A DNA stretch of 5,302 nt, taken from NCBI GenBank assembly GCA_017550775.1, contig JAFZOA010000272.1, positions 1-5,302 on the forward strand. The letters are read 5' to 3'. Numbering within the stretch: the first letter of the stretch is position 1; every line of letters begins with the position of its first letter. Source of the DNA: Ruminiclostridium sp. (lineage in GTDB: Bacteria > Bacillota_A > Clostridia > Oscillospirales > Ruminococcaceae). Below the pieces are notes generated by a model, which ran no database searches, was not told the DNA's origin, and saw only the letters and a list, made by a program, of their open reading frames with translations. A program made the translations under genes and the position numbers. Below are positions 1 to 4,096 of this stretch, in pieces.

Positions 1-1175
1 AAACAAGAAAGACACTTACAGCAGTAATTCTGTGCACGCTGATCGCGGCTGCGGCAAGCTGCGGCGGAAACACCGCTTCAACGACCACCACCGCTGCGCA
101 GACTACCACGACTACGGCTGCGGAGACCACAACGACCGCAGCGACAACTACGGCTGCGGAGACGACCACTCCGACCGAAGAGACAACTGCCGAGGAAGAA
201 GAAGAAAATCCTATGGAGCTTACGGGCGCGCTCTTCACAAGCGGTGTATGGGAGGCATACGTAGATGATGAACTCGACAGCTACTTCGTGTTCTACGACG
301 AGACGAGCGGCGCTATCATAGACGTTGAGGCGCAGCAGGGGACTGAGTTCACCTGCGAGCAGAACGGTGCCGAAATAGTATTCTACCTCGGCGGCGGACT
401 CATTGAGGTACCGGCGGAATTCGACCTCGGCGATGCTGAGGGTACATTCCACTTTGAAACCGGAGATAAGGTGTTCCAGTTTGAAGCGACCGACGAGACA
501 GACCCCGAAGCTTTCGCGGCCGAATACTTATCCGGTGAGGGCGAAGCTCCCGCGGCGCTCTTCCCCGCAGGTGTATGGAGCGCTACCTATGAGGGCGAGC
601 TTGAAGGCTACTATGTATTCTTCGACGAGACAAACGGTACATACATCGACGCGGAAATGAAGGCGGGCACCCCGTTCACTTGCGAGCAGAACGGCTATGA
701 AGTCCTGTTCGACTACGGCAACGGCTACACAGTCCAGGCTGAGTTCGCTCCCGGCGACGCACAGGGCACATTCCATTATGAAAGCATTGACAAGGTAGTG
801 GATATCGAATATGTTGCAGACGCAGACCCCACGACATTTGAAGCTCTGCTCGGAACCGAAAAGCCCACGATCTTCAAGAAGGGCGTGTGGACGGCAACAC
901 TCAACGGCGAGATAGAAAGCTATTTCGTATTCTACGATGAGGCGAACGGTTCGATCATTAACCCCGACCTCCAGACAGGTCTTCCCTTCGTCTGCGAACA
1001 GAACGGCACCGAGATCCTGTTCCACATAGCTTCGGCTGATGACAACACCACGGCGACATTCAATATTTCCGACAACACCGGTACATTCACATACGCGGAC
1101 GGGACCGTTGAAACATATGTATTTGACAGCGTCAGCGAAGATCCCGAAGGATTCCTTGCGGAAATAGGTTTTTAA
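1..1175 (+). CDS. Secreted lipoprotein with three tandem ~105-residue domains (5' partial)
   Basis: The reading frame is open from the first base (codons in phase with position 3) to TAA at 1173-1175, giving 390 visible residues. The start codon is probably only one or two codons upstream, because the visible N-terminus already reads TRKTLTAVILCTLIAAAASC, a basic then hydrophobic signal peptide. It ends in a lipobox-like AASC whose Cys (codon 60-62) would be lipidated by Lgt. A Thr/Ala linker with a Glu-rich end follows (about residues 24-69), then three repeats, each with GVW, YFVFYDE-like, FTCEQNG and GTFHYE-like motifs. The protein should sit on the outer face of the membrane, with the linker lifting the repeats through the cell wall. 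I do not recognise the domain; alternating hydrophobic and polar residues suggest beta structure. Binding of a ligand or surface partner is possible but unproven. An internal ATG at 213 is not the real start: it lacks a ribosome binding site and would discard the signal peptide. The next gene follows after 21 bp, so the two are probably cotranscribed. Confidence 0.88.
   Translation, partial: TRKTLTAVILCTLIAAAASCGGNTASTTTTAAQTTTTTAAETTTTAATTTAAETTTPTEETTAEEEEENPMELTGALFTSGVWEAYVDDELDSYFVFYDETSGAIIDVEAQQGTEFTCEQNGAEIVFYLGGGLIEVPAEFDLGDAEGTFHFETGDKVFQFEATDETDPEAFAAEYLSGEGEAPAALFPAGVWSATYEGELEGYYVFFDETNGTYIDAEMKAGTPFTCEQNGYEVLFDYGNGYTVQAEFAPGDAQGTFHYESIDKVVDIEYVADADPTTFEALLGTEKPTIFKKGVWTATLNGEIESYFVFYDEANGSIINPDLQTGLPFVCEQNGTEILFHIASADDNTTATFNISDNTGTFTYADGTVETYVFDSVSEDPEGFLAEIGF
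3..62 (+). other. Lipoprotein signal peptide with lipobox
   Basis: The segment encodes a basic start (T-R-K), a hydrophobic core (LTAVILCTLIAAAA) and the lipobox A-A-S-C, with the acceptor Cys at 60-62. The -3 residue is Ala rather than the commoner Leu, which is tolerated in Gram-positive lipoproteins. A second Cys at codon 33-35 lies inside the hydrophobic core and is not in lipobox context. Predicted processing is by signal peptidase II, leaving Cys-Gly-Gly-Asn as the mature N-terminus. Confidence 0.8.
78..209 (+). repeat. Low-complexity Thr/Ala/Glu linker-coding repeat
   Basis: This stretch encodes runs of Thr separated by Ala-Ala-Glu or Ala-Ala, ending in a Glu-rich patch. At DNA level the 17-mer ACTACGGCTGCGGAGAC occurs at 111-127 and again at 147-163, exactly 36 bp (12 codons) apart. 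The repeat is therefore in frame and could expand or contract by slippage. Such linkers are common between the lipid anchor and folded domain of clostridial surface lipoproteins and are potential O-glycosylation sites; no glycosylation machinery is visible here. Confidence 0.75.
228..1172 (+). repeat. Three tandem protein-domain repeats in the lipoprotein
   Basis: Three in-frame copies lie at about 228-530, 555-851 and 867-1172. The anchor Trp of GVW recurs at spacings of 109 and 104 residues, and the single Cys of the F-T/V-C-E-Q-N-G motif recurs at the same spacings. Shared pattern: G-V-W-x-A, E-x-x-Y-[FY]-V-F-[FY]-D-E-[TA]-[NS]-G, P/E-F-x-C-E-Q-N-G-x-E-[IV]-x-F, a middle A-x-F, G-T-F, and a closing D-P-x-x-F acidic motif. 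The copies are clearly diverged, including at DNA level, so this is an old duplication. Copy 3 is the most divergent in its second half. Confidence 0.88.
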
Positions 1176-1196
1176 ACAAAGAAAGGAGTTTTTATC

Positions 1197-1466
1197 ATGA
1201 CTATTGAAGAAAGCGTAAAGAAAGATCCGGAAAAGTTCATAGCTGTCCTTGCCACAAAGGACGACGATATCCGCGAAGCTCTTAAGGAACTGTCCGTCAA
1301 GCTCGACAAGATCATCGGCGGCGCAATGAAGGAGTTTTGCGAGGCCGAAGGAATCGAGCTCGATATAAACTCCGTCCCCACATACAAGGCCACCAATAAG
1401 GTGATAACAGATCGTCTGGATAACCTTATCGGAGAACATATCAAGGACAAACGCAAGAACCTGTAA
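1197..1466 (+). CDS. Small charged helical protein of unknown function (89 aa)
   Basis: The ATG at 1197 has a strong ribosome binding site (AAAGGAG, 1182-1188) 8 nt upstream, and TAA is at 1464-1466. The gene starts 21 bp after the lipoprotein stop and is followed by a terminator, so it is the last gene of that operon. I do not recognise the family. The product is soluble, with no signal peptide or membrane segment, and rich in Lys, Asp and Glu. Residues about 1-50 look like amphipathic helices (for example IREALKELSVKLDKIIGGAM), and a second helical region covers about 66-89. It has one Cys (residue 48). The small size and helical character would suit a partner or regulatory protein, but no partner is shown; the operon link with a surface lipoprotein is the only context. 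Confidence 0.85.
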   Translation: MTIEESVKKDPEKFIAVLATKDDDIREALKELSVKLDKIIGGAMKEFCEAEGIELDINSVPTYKATNKVITDRLDNLIGEHIKDKRKNL

Positions 1467-1505
1467 ACAGACAGATCATTACTCCGTGTGATAGTTAATT
1501 CAGCA

Positions 1506-1542
1506 AGCCCTCCGTACACCGTATGGCGGGCTTTGTGTTTGT
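1506..1542 (+). terminator. Intrinsic terminator after the lipoprotein operon
   Basis: The arm AGCCCTCCGTAC (1506-1517) pairs with GTATGGCGGGCT (1521-1532) around the loop ACC: 11 of 12 positions pair (one G-T wobble) and there is one T/C mismatch. One further A-T pair extends the base. A T-rich tail (TTGTGTTTGT, 1533-1542) follows directly on the + strand. It lies 39 bp after the stop of the 89-residue ORF and just ahead of the next promoter, as expected for an operon boundary. Confidence 0.85.
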
Positions 1543-1568
1543 ATAACGCATTCTTGCAAAAATAACAC

Positions 1569-1597
1569 TTGACAAAACGTTTCGGTTGTGATATGAT
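1569..1597 (+). promoter_or_regulatory. Strong sigma-A promoter for the ABC-F gene
   Basis: TTGACA (1569-1574) and TATGAT (1592-1597) are separated by exactly 17 nt, and TG at 1589-1590 one base before the -10 makes it an extended -10 promoter. Predicted transcription start is around 1602-1606. It lies directly after the preceding terminator and leaves a leader of about 305 nt before the ABC-F start codon. Constitutive initiation with control in the leader would fit. Confidence 0.85.
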
Positions 1598-1640
1598 AGC
1601 AATTGCAGATAAATGCAAATAATCTGAGAGAGGTGAAAAG

Positions 1641-1652
1641 ATGAGAATATGA
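1641..1652 (+). CDS. Three-codon upstream ORF (Met-Arg-Ile-stop), putative leader peptide
   Basis: ATG AGA ATA TGA is preceded by GAGAGAGGTG (1626-1635), a good ribosome binding site match with 5 nt spacing from its end. A start this well equipped with a stop three codons later cannot encode a stable protein, but it can place a ribosome on the leader about 40 nt from its 5' end. Very short leader ORFs are used to sense ribosome-targeting antibiotics, and the Met-Arg start recalls the Arg-hydrophobic-Arg type of macrolide stalling motif, though the second Arg is absent here. Drug sensing is inference. Confidence 0.5.
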   Translation: MRI

Positions 1653-1681
1653 CCGACTTTTGAACGCAATGATAAATTTTG

Positions 1682-1704
1682 ACTGTATGTGTTTTGCATA
1701 CGGT
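1682..1704 (+). other. Leader hairpin
   Basis: ACTGTATG (1682-1689) pairs with CATACGGT (1697-1704) around the 7-nt loop TGTTTTG, giving 8 pairs with one wobble. It lies between the upstream ORF and the U-rich tract. It would bring the upstream ORF's ribosome binding site closer to its complement at 1740-1748, so it may be a nested element of a larger stem. No T-run follows it, so it is not itself a terminator. Confidence 0.6.
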
Positions 1705-1709
1705 ATTGT

Positions 1710-1870
1710 CTTGCTGTCAAAGGTGGATCATGTTCTCACTGCCTCTCTTTTTGTGTGTTTTTTCGTGGCAGAAAGAACATCCCCGTAACCGTTCGGAACG
1801 TTTCCTTTATGTACGCGTCCTGCGCACCTCCTGGAACCTTCTTTACGACATCCTGCCGTTTGACAGCAAG
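1710..1870 (+). repeat. 12-bp perfect inverted repeat spanning the leader
   Basis: CTTGCTGTCAAA (1710-1721) is the exact reverse complement of TTTGACAGCAAG (1859-1870), 137 nt apart. Partial pairing may extend inward (GG 1722-1723 with CC 1856-1857, GGAT 1725-1728 with ATCC 1850-1853, with small bulges). The 3' arm abuts the hairpin at 1871-1890, so the helices could stack. The helix would enclose the anti-Shine-Dalgarno segment CCTCC (1827-1831), crossing with its pairing to the ABC-F ribosome binding site. Confidence 0.6.
1739..1763 (+). promoter_or_regulatory. Segment complementary to the upstream-ORF ribosome binding site plus U-rich tract
   Basis: The segment TGCCTCTCT (1740-1748) is complementary to AGAGAGGTG (1627-1635), with seven Watson-Crick and two wobble pairs. 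It runs directly into T5 (1748-1752), GTGTG and T6 (1758-1763). A stem ending in CTCTC followed by a long U-tract is terminator-like, and its 5' arm is the very site a ribosome would cover on the three-codon ORF. The same bases can instead pair downstream: GTTCT-CA-CTGCC (1732-1743) with GGCAG-AA-AGAAC (1767-1778), two 5-bp helices around a 2x2 internal loop. Weak point: the closing arms are ~105 nt apart. Confidence 0.4.
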
Positions 1871-1900
1871 CGGTCCTTTTTACCGGACCGTGAAGGGAGG
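1871..1900 (+). promoter_or_regulatory. Hairpin and ribosome binding site deciding the ABC-F start
   Basis: CGGTCC (1871-1876) pairs with GGACCG (1885-1890) around TTTTTACC. After a short gap comes the ribosome binding site AGGGAGG (1894-1900), 9 nt before ATG 1910; this spacing fixes the start there. CCTCC at 1827-1831 can pair with GGAGG at 1896-1900, and CCTTC at 1838-1842 with GAAGG at 1892-1896, so the site may be sequestered in one leader conformation. Confidence 0.6.
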
Positions 1901-1909
1901 AATGTGTAT

Positions 1910-3433
1910 ATGTCACAGATAAGCGTAAATTCACTCAGCTTCTGTTACGACGGAAGCTTTGACAACATTTTCGAGAATGTATCGTTCTCGATAGATACCG
2001 AATGGAAGCTCGGCTTTATCGGACGAAACGGAAAAGGAAAAACAACGTTTCTCAGGCTGCTGCTCGGAAAACTGCAATACACCGGTACGATATCTGCAAG
2101 CACGGTGTTCGAGTATTTTCCCTACGAGATAAGCAATGATAAGCTGACACTGCCGGCAAGCGATTTTATCGACGAGCTCAGACCCGGCTATGAGGAATGG
2201 CGGGTCATCTGCGAGCTGTCACTGCTCGGAGAGGACGCAGAGCTTCTGTACCGCCCGTTCGGTCAGCTTAGTCCCGGACAGCGGACGAAGATACTGCTTG
2301 CGGTGCTGTTTTCGGGCGAGAATGAGTTCCTGCTGATAGACGAGCCGACAAATCATCTCGACGGTGCGGCGAGGGAAAAAATAAAGGAATATCTCACATC
2401 AAAAAGCGGGTTTATTCTTGTGTCCCACGACCGCGATCTGCTCGACGCGTGTATCGACCACGTTCTCGTGCTCAACCGCGGAAGCATCGAGGTGCAGAAG
2501 GGCAGCTTCTCAAGCTGGTGGGAGAACAAACAGCGCAAGGACAGCTTTGCCGTCGCGGAAAACGAAAAGCATCTTAAAGAGATAAAAAAGCTGAAACAGG
2601 CGGCAAAGCGCACTGCGGACTGGGCGGACAAGAGCGAGCGAACAAAGATCGGCTTCGACCCGATCAAGGAGAACGACCGCTGTATAAGCGCAAGGTCGTT
2701 TATCGGAGCCAAAACCAAGAAAATGCAGAGCCGCGTCGCCGATATCGAAAACCGCATAGACCGGGAGATAGCGGAAAAAGAGGGGCTGCTGACAGACATC
2801 GAACGGATAAAGGAACTGAAGCTGTCTCCGCTTAAATATTTCAAGCGGACGCTGCTGAATGTCAGGGATTACAGCTTCCGGTACGCGGACGCTGGTGCAC
2901 CTGTGATAAACGGACTTACGTTTTCAATAGATCAGGGTGATCGCGTCGCGCTTCACGGTGAAAACGGGTGCGGCAAGACCACGCTTATAAAGCGGATACT
3001 GCACGGGCTCGGTGCGGAGAACCTTGAACCGTTTACCGAGAGCGGAACATTCGGGATATCATCGGGACTTATCGTTTCGTATGTCAACCAGGATACTTCC
3101 CGTCTGAAAGGCGATATCGTGACATTCTGCCGGGACAGAGGAATAGACCGAAGCCTGTTCTGCACTATCCTCAGACAGCTCGATTTCGAGCGCACACAGT
3201 TCGAGAAAGATATCGGCGACTATTCCGAGGGACAGAAAAAGAAGGTACTTATTGCGGCAAGCCTTTCCACGCCTGCGCATCTGTATATCTGGGACGAGCC
3301 GCTCAATTACATCGACGTATTTTCCCGTGTGCAGATCGAAGAGCTCCTGCTCGAATATCAGCCCACACTGCTGTTCGTGGAGCACGATGAGACTTTCAGA
3401 GGAAAGATCGCATCCAAAGTGGTACAGCTCTGA
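1910..3433 (+). CDS. ABC-F ATPase, Lsa-type antibiotic resistance ribosomal protection protein (507 aa)
   Basis: This is a soluble protein with two ABC domains and no membrane segment. Domain 1 (about 1-190): Walker A GRNGKGKT 38-45, signature LSPGQ 120-124, Walker B LLIDEP 141-146 with catalytic Glu145, switch His173. The inter-domain linker (about 190-315) is long, charged and helical, as needed for the antibiotic resistance domain that reaches the peptidyl-transferase centre. Domain 2 (about 316-507): Walker A GENGCGKT 350-357, signature YSEGQ 438-442, Walker B YIWDEP 459-464 with Glu463, switch His492. All catalytic residues are intact. Length, GRNGKGKTT, RPF-x-x-LS and WDEPLNYID match my memory of the Lsa family (lincosamide, streptogramin A, pleuromutilin resistance); a CplR-like clostridial member is also possible, so I give no symbol. 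The open frame continues 77 codons upstream through the leader, but ATG 1910 has the best ribosome binding site and begins the conserved domain (MSQISVNSLSFCYDG). Drug spectrum is inferred. Confidence 0.92.
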   Translation: MSQISVNSLSFCYDGSFDNIFENVSFSIDTEWKLGFIGRNGKGKTTFLRLLLGKLQYTGTISASTVFEYFPYEISNDKLTLPASDFIDELRPGYEEWRVICELSLLGEDAELLYRPFGQLSPGQRTKILLAVLFSGENEFLLIDEPTNHLDGAAREKIKEYLTSKSGFILVSHDRDLLDACIDHVLVLNRGSIEVQKGSFSSWWENKQRKDSFAVAENEKHLKEIKKLKQAAKRTADWADKSERTKIGFDPIKENDRCISARSFIGAKTKKMQSRVADIENRIDREIAEKEGLLTDIERIKELKLSPLKYFKRTLLNVRDYSFRYADAGAPVINGLTFSIDQGDRVALHGENGCGKTTLIKRILHGLGAENLEPFTESGTFGISSGLIVSYVNQDTSRLKGDIVTFCRDRGIDRSLFCTILRQLDFERTQFEKDIGDYSEGQKKKVLIAASLSTPAHLYIWDEPLNYIDVFSRVQIEELLLEYQPTLLFVEHDETFRGKIASKVVQL

Positions 3434-3473
3434 TCGACAACAATTGCATCCAACAATAAAACAAGGCTCTCAG

Positions 3474-3502
3474 TCTGTCGAAAAAGGAACTTTTTCGACA
3501 GA
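3474..3502 (+). repeat. Perfect 12-bp hairpin after the ABC-F gene
   Basis: TCTGTCGAAAAA (3474-3485) and TTTTTCGACAGA (3491-3502) are perfectly complementary around the loop GGAAC. The A5/T5 core means each strand has a T-run inside the stem, not after it, so it is not a canonical intrinsic terminator on either strand. It may act as a 3' end stabiliser or be part of a dispersed intergenic repeat. It begins 41 bp after the ABC-F stop, where no standard terminator is seen. Confidence 0.7.
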
Positions 3503-3519
3503 TGTCCTCACGGACAGCG

Positions 3520-3540
3520 CAAGGGGCTCCTCGCCCCTTG
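3520..3540 (+). repeat. GC-rich 8-bp hairpin in the intergenic region
   Basis: CAAGGGGC (3520-3527) pairs perfectly with GCCCCTTG (3533-3540) around TCCTC. No T-tract follows (next bases GCCCGCAC). It sits 17 bp after the preceding hairpin, so the two form a tandem hairpin unit of the kind seen in dispersed intergenic repeats; copies elsewhere in the genome cannot be seen from here. Confidence 0.65.
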
Positions 3541-3639
3541 GCCCGCACAACTCCCATTAAGAAGTTTTCCTGAACCGTTTCGACAAACAATCCACGTCGA
3601 CATCTGTTTGTAACAATGCAATAACGGAGGAAAACATCT

Positions 3640-3906
3640 ATGGATACTATTATAAGCAAGCTTTACTATGGCGAACTTTGCCCGAGCGAGAAACCAGCCC
3701 CACAGACCAAGCGCTGTATTGAGAACAGAACAATCATCTGTGATACAGAGGCAAAGATGATCGAGCAGTTCCCCAAATGTAAAGAGTTACTCGACACCTA
3801 TACAGATGCACTACACATCGAAGCCAAGCTTGAGTGTGAGGCGGACTTTGCACGAGGGTTCAGACTTGAAGCTATGCTAATGCTCGATGTAATGACAACC
3901 GAATAA
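3640..3906 (+). CDS. DUF6809-like small protein of unknown function (88 aa)
   Basis: The ATG at 3640 has ribosome binding site GGAGG (3626-3630) 9 nt upstream, and TAA is at 3904-3906. From memory it fits the DUF6809 family, common in Ruminococcus and relatives: an N-terminal L-Y-x-G-E-x-x-P-x-E-x-P motif (residues 8-18), a charged helical middle, and a C-terminal F-x-x-G-F-x-L-x-x-x-L-M motif (residues 70-81). Length is normal for that family. The function is unknown. It is predicted soluble, with no signal peptide or membrane segment, and has four Cys (residues 14, 26, 34, 47) plus Cys61. It stands alone, with its own terminator and no link to its neighbours. Base use looks slightly richer in A+T than the flanking genes by eye. 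Confidence 0.82.
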   Translation: MDTIISKLYYGELCPSEKPAPQTKRCIENRTIICDTEAKMIEQFPKCKELLDTYTDALHIEAKLECEADFARGFRLEAMLMLDVMTTE

Positions 3907-3913
3907 TGAAGCA

Positions 3914-3952
3914 ACCCTGCTGAACACTACTCGTCCGGCAGGGACGTTTTTA
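3914..3952 (+). terminator. Intrinsic terminator after the DUF6809-like gene
   Basis: Two overlapping stems are possible: CGTCC (3932-3936) with GGACG (3942-3946) around GGCAG, running straight into T5 (3947-3951); and a wider stem CCCTGC (3915-3920) with GCAGGG (3938-3943). The first has the correct geometry for Rho-independent termination. It begins only 8 bp after the stop codon and precedes the next promoter. Confidence 0.8.
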
Positions 3953-3965
3953 TGTTAGCCATGAT

Positions 3966-3995
3966 TTGACATGTCTTCCTATTCTATGATAAATA
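3966..3995 (+). promoter_or_regulatory. Possible upstream promoter or half-operator
   Basis: TTGACA (3966-3971) is followed 17-18 nt later by ATAAAT/TAAATA (3989-3995), a weak -10. The -35 overlaps the palindrome GACATGTC (3968-3975), which shares half-sites TTGACA and TGTC with the operator at 4062-4075. It may therefore be a second regulator site rather than, or as well as, a promoter. Confidence 0.35.
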
Positions 3996-4027
3996 TAAAG
4001 ATCAATGCGCCGTTGTATCAAAATCTG

Positions 4028-4056
4028 TTGACAAAAGCTGTGAAACGTGATAATAT
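4028..4056 (+). promoter_or_regulatory. Sigma-A promoter for the DUF134-NifX/chromate transporter operon
   Basis: TTGACA (4028-4033) and TAATAT (4051-4056) are separated by 17 nt, near consensus. Predicted start is around 4062-4064, so the 5' untranslated region is only about 35 nt. TGTTGACAAA occurs at 4026-4035 over the -35 and again at 4060-4069 over the start site, 34 bp apart (about three helical turns), hinting at cooperative regulator binding. Confidence 0.85.
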
Positions 4057-4061
4057 AGTTG

Positions 4062-4075
4062 TTGACAAATGTCAA
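4062..4075 (+). promoter_or_regulatory. Palindromic operator over the transcription start
   Basis: TTGACA-AA-TGTCAA is a perfect 6-2-6 inverted repeat 5 bp downstream of the -10, covering the predicted start. A dimeric regulator bound here would block initiation. The adjacent gene starts with a DUF134 helix-turn-helix domain, so autoregulation is a natural hypothesis, but the regulator's identity is not shown by sequence. Confidence 0.6.
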
Positions 4076-4096
4076 TAACCGAGAAAGGATGATCCT

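Larger units (their letters stand above)
1604..1909 (+). promoter_or_regulatory. Long structured leader of the ABC-F gene (putative attenuator)
   Basis: About 305 nt separate the promoter from the ABC-F ATG. In order, the RNA holds a three-codon upstream ORF with a good ribosome binding site; a hairpin at 1682-1704; a segment complementary to the upstream ORF's ribosome binding site just before a U-rich tract (1739-1763); an alternative hairpin 1732-1743/1767-1778; a 12-bp inverted repeat 1710-1721/1859-1870; anti-Shine-Dalgarno segments at 1827-1831 and 1838-1842; and a hairpin at 1871-1890 touching the ABC-F ribosome binding site. Leaders of ABC-F resistance genes in Firmicutes are known to work by ribosome-dependent attenuation; that this one does is inference. 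Not all structures can form together, which is the hallmark of a switch. No stable protein-coding gene is evident between 1467 and 1909. Confidence 0.65.
3434..3639. other. Non-coding region with tandem hairpins and inverted repeats
   Basis: No convincing gene lies in these 206 bases. Besides the two hairpins there are two more inverted repeats: ACAAACA (3583-3589) with TGTTTGT (3605-3611), and ACAGATGTC (3498-3506) with GACATCTGT (3599-3607). The second pair brackets about 110 bp. The words TTTCGACA and TCGACA recur (near 3494, 3578 and 3598). I find no well-spaced promoter for the downstream gene; its transcription may come from read-through or a non-consensus promoter around 3580-3616. Confidence 0.5.

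Noticed and set aside
78..209. CRISPR-like or minisatellite array
   Set aside because: The repetition is in-frame codon repetition for a Thr/Ala/Glu linker, without regular spacers.
213..215. ATG as start of the lipoprotein
   Set aside because: No ribosome binding site precedes it, and the frame continues upstream through a Thr-rich linker, lipobox and signal peptide to the window edge.
528..1439. 303-codon open frame on the - strand across the lipoprotein and the 89-residue gene
   Set aside because: It lies antisense to two well-supported genes, crosses their intergenic ribosome binding site and shows no recognisable domain. It is a shadow of codon bias on the other strand.
1679..1708. Second promoter (TTGACT then TATTGT) inside the ABC-F leader
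   Set aside because: Spacing is 19 nt, both boxes deviate from consensus, and the region is better explained by the hairpin at 1682-1704.
3520..3550. GC-rich hairpin as the ABC-F terminator
   Set aside because: No T-tract follows on the + strand, and the reverse strand lacks one too.
3471..3612. Transposon or insertion sequence ends
   Set aside because: Inverted repeats are short and nested, there is no transposase and no clear target-site duplication; only a dispersed-repeat hypothesis is kept.
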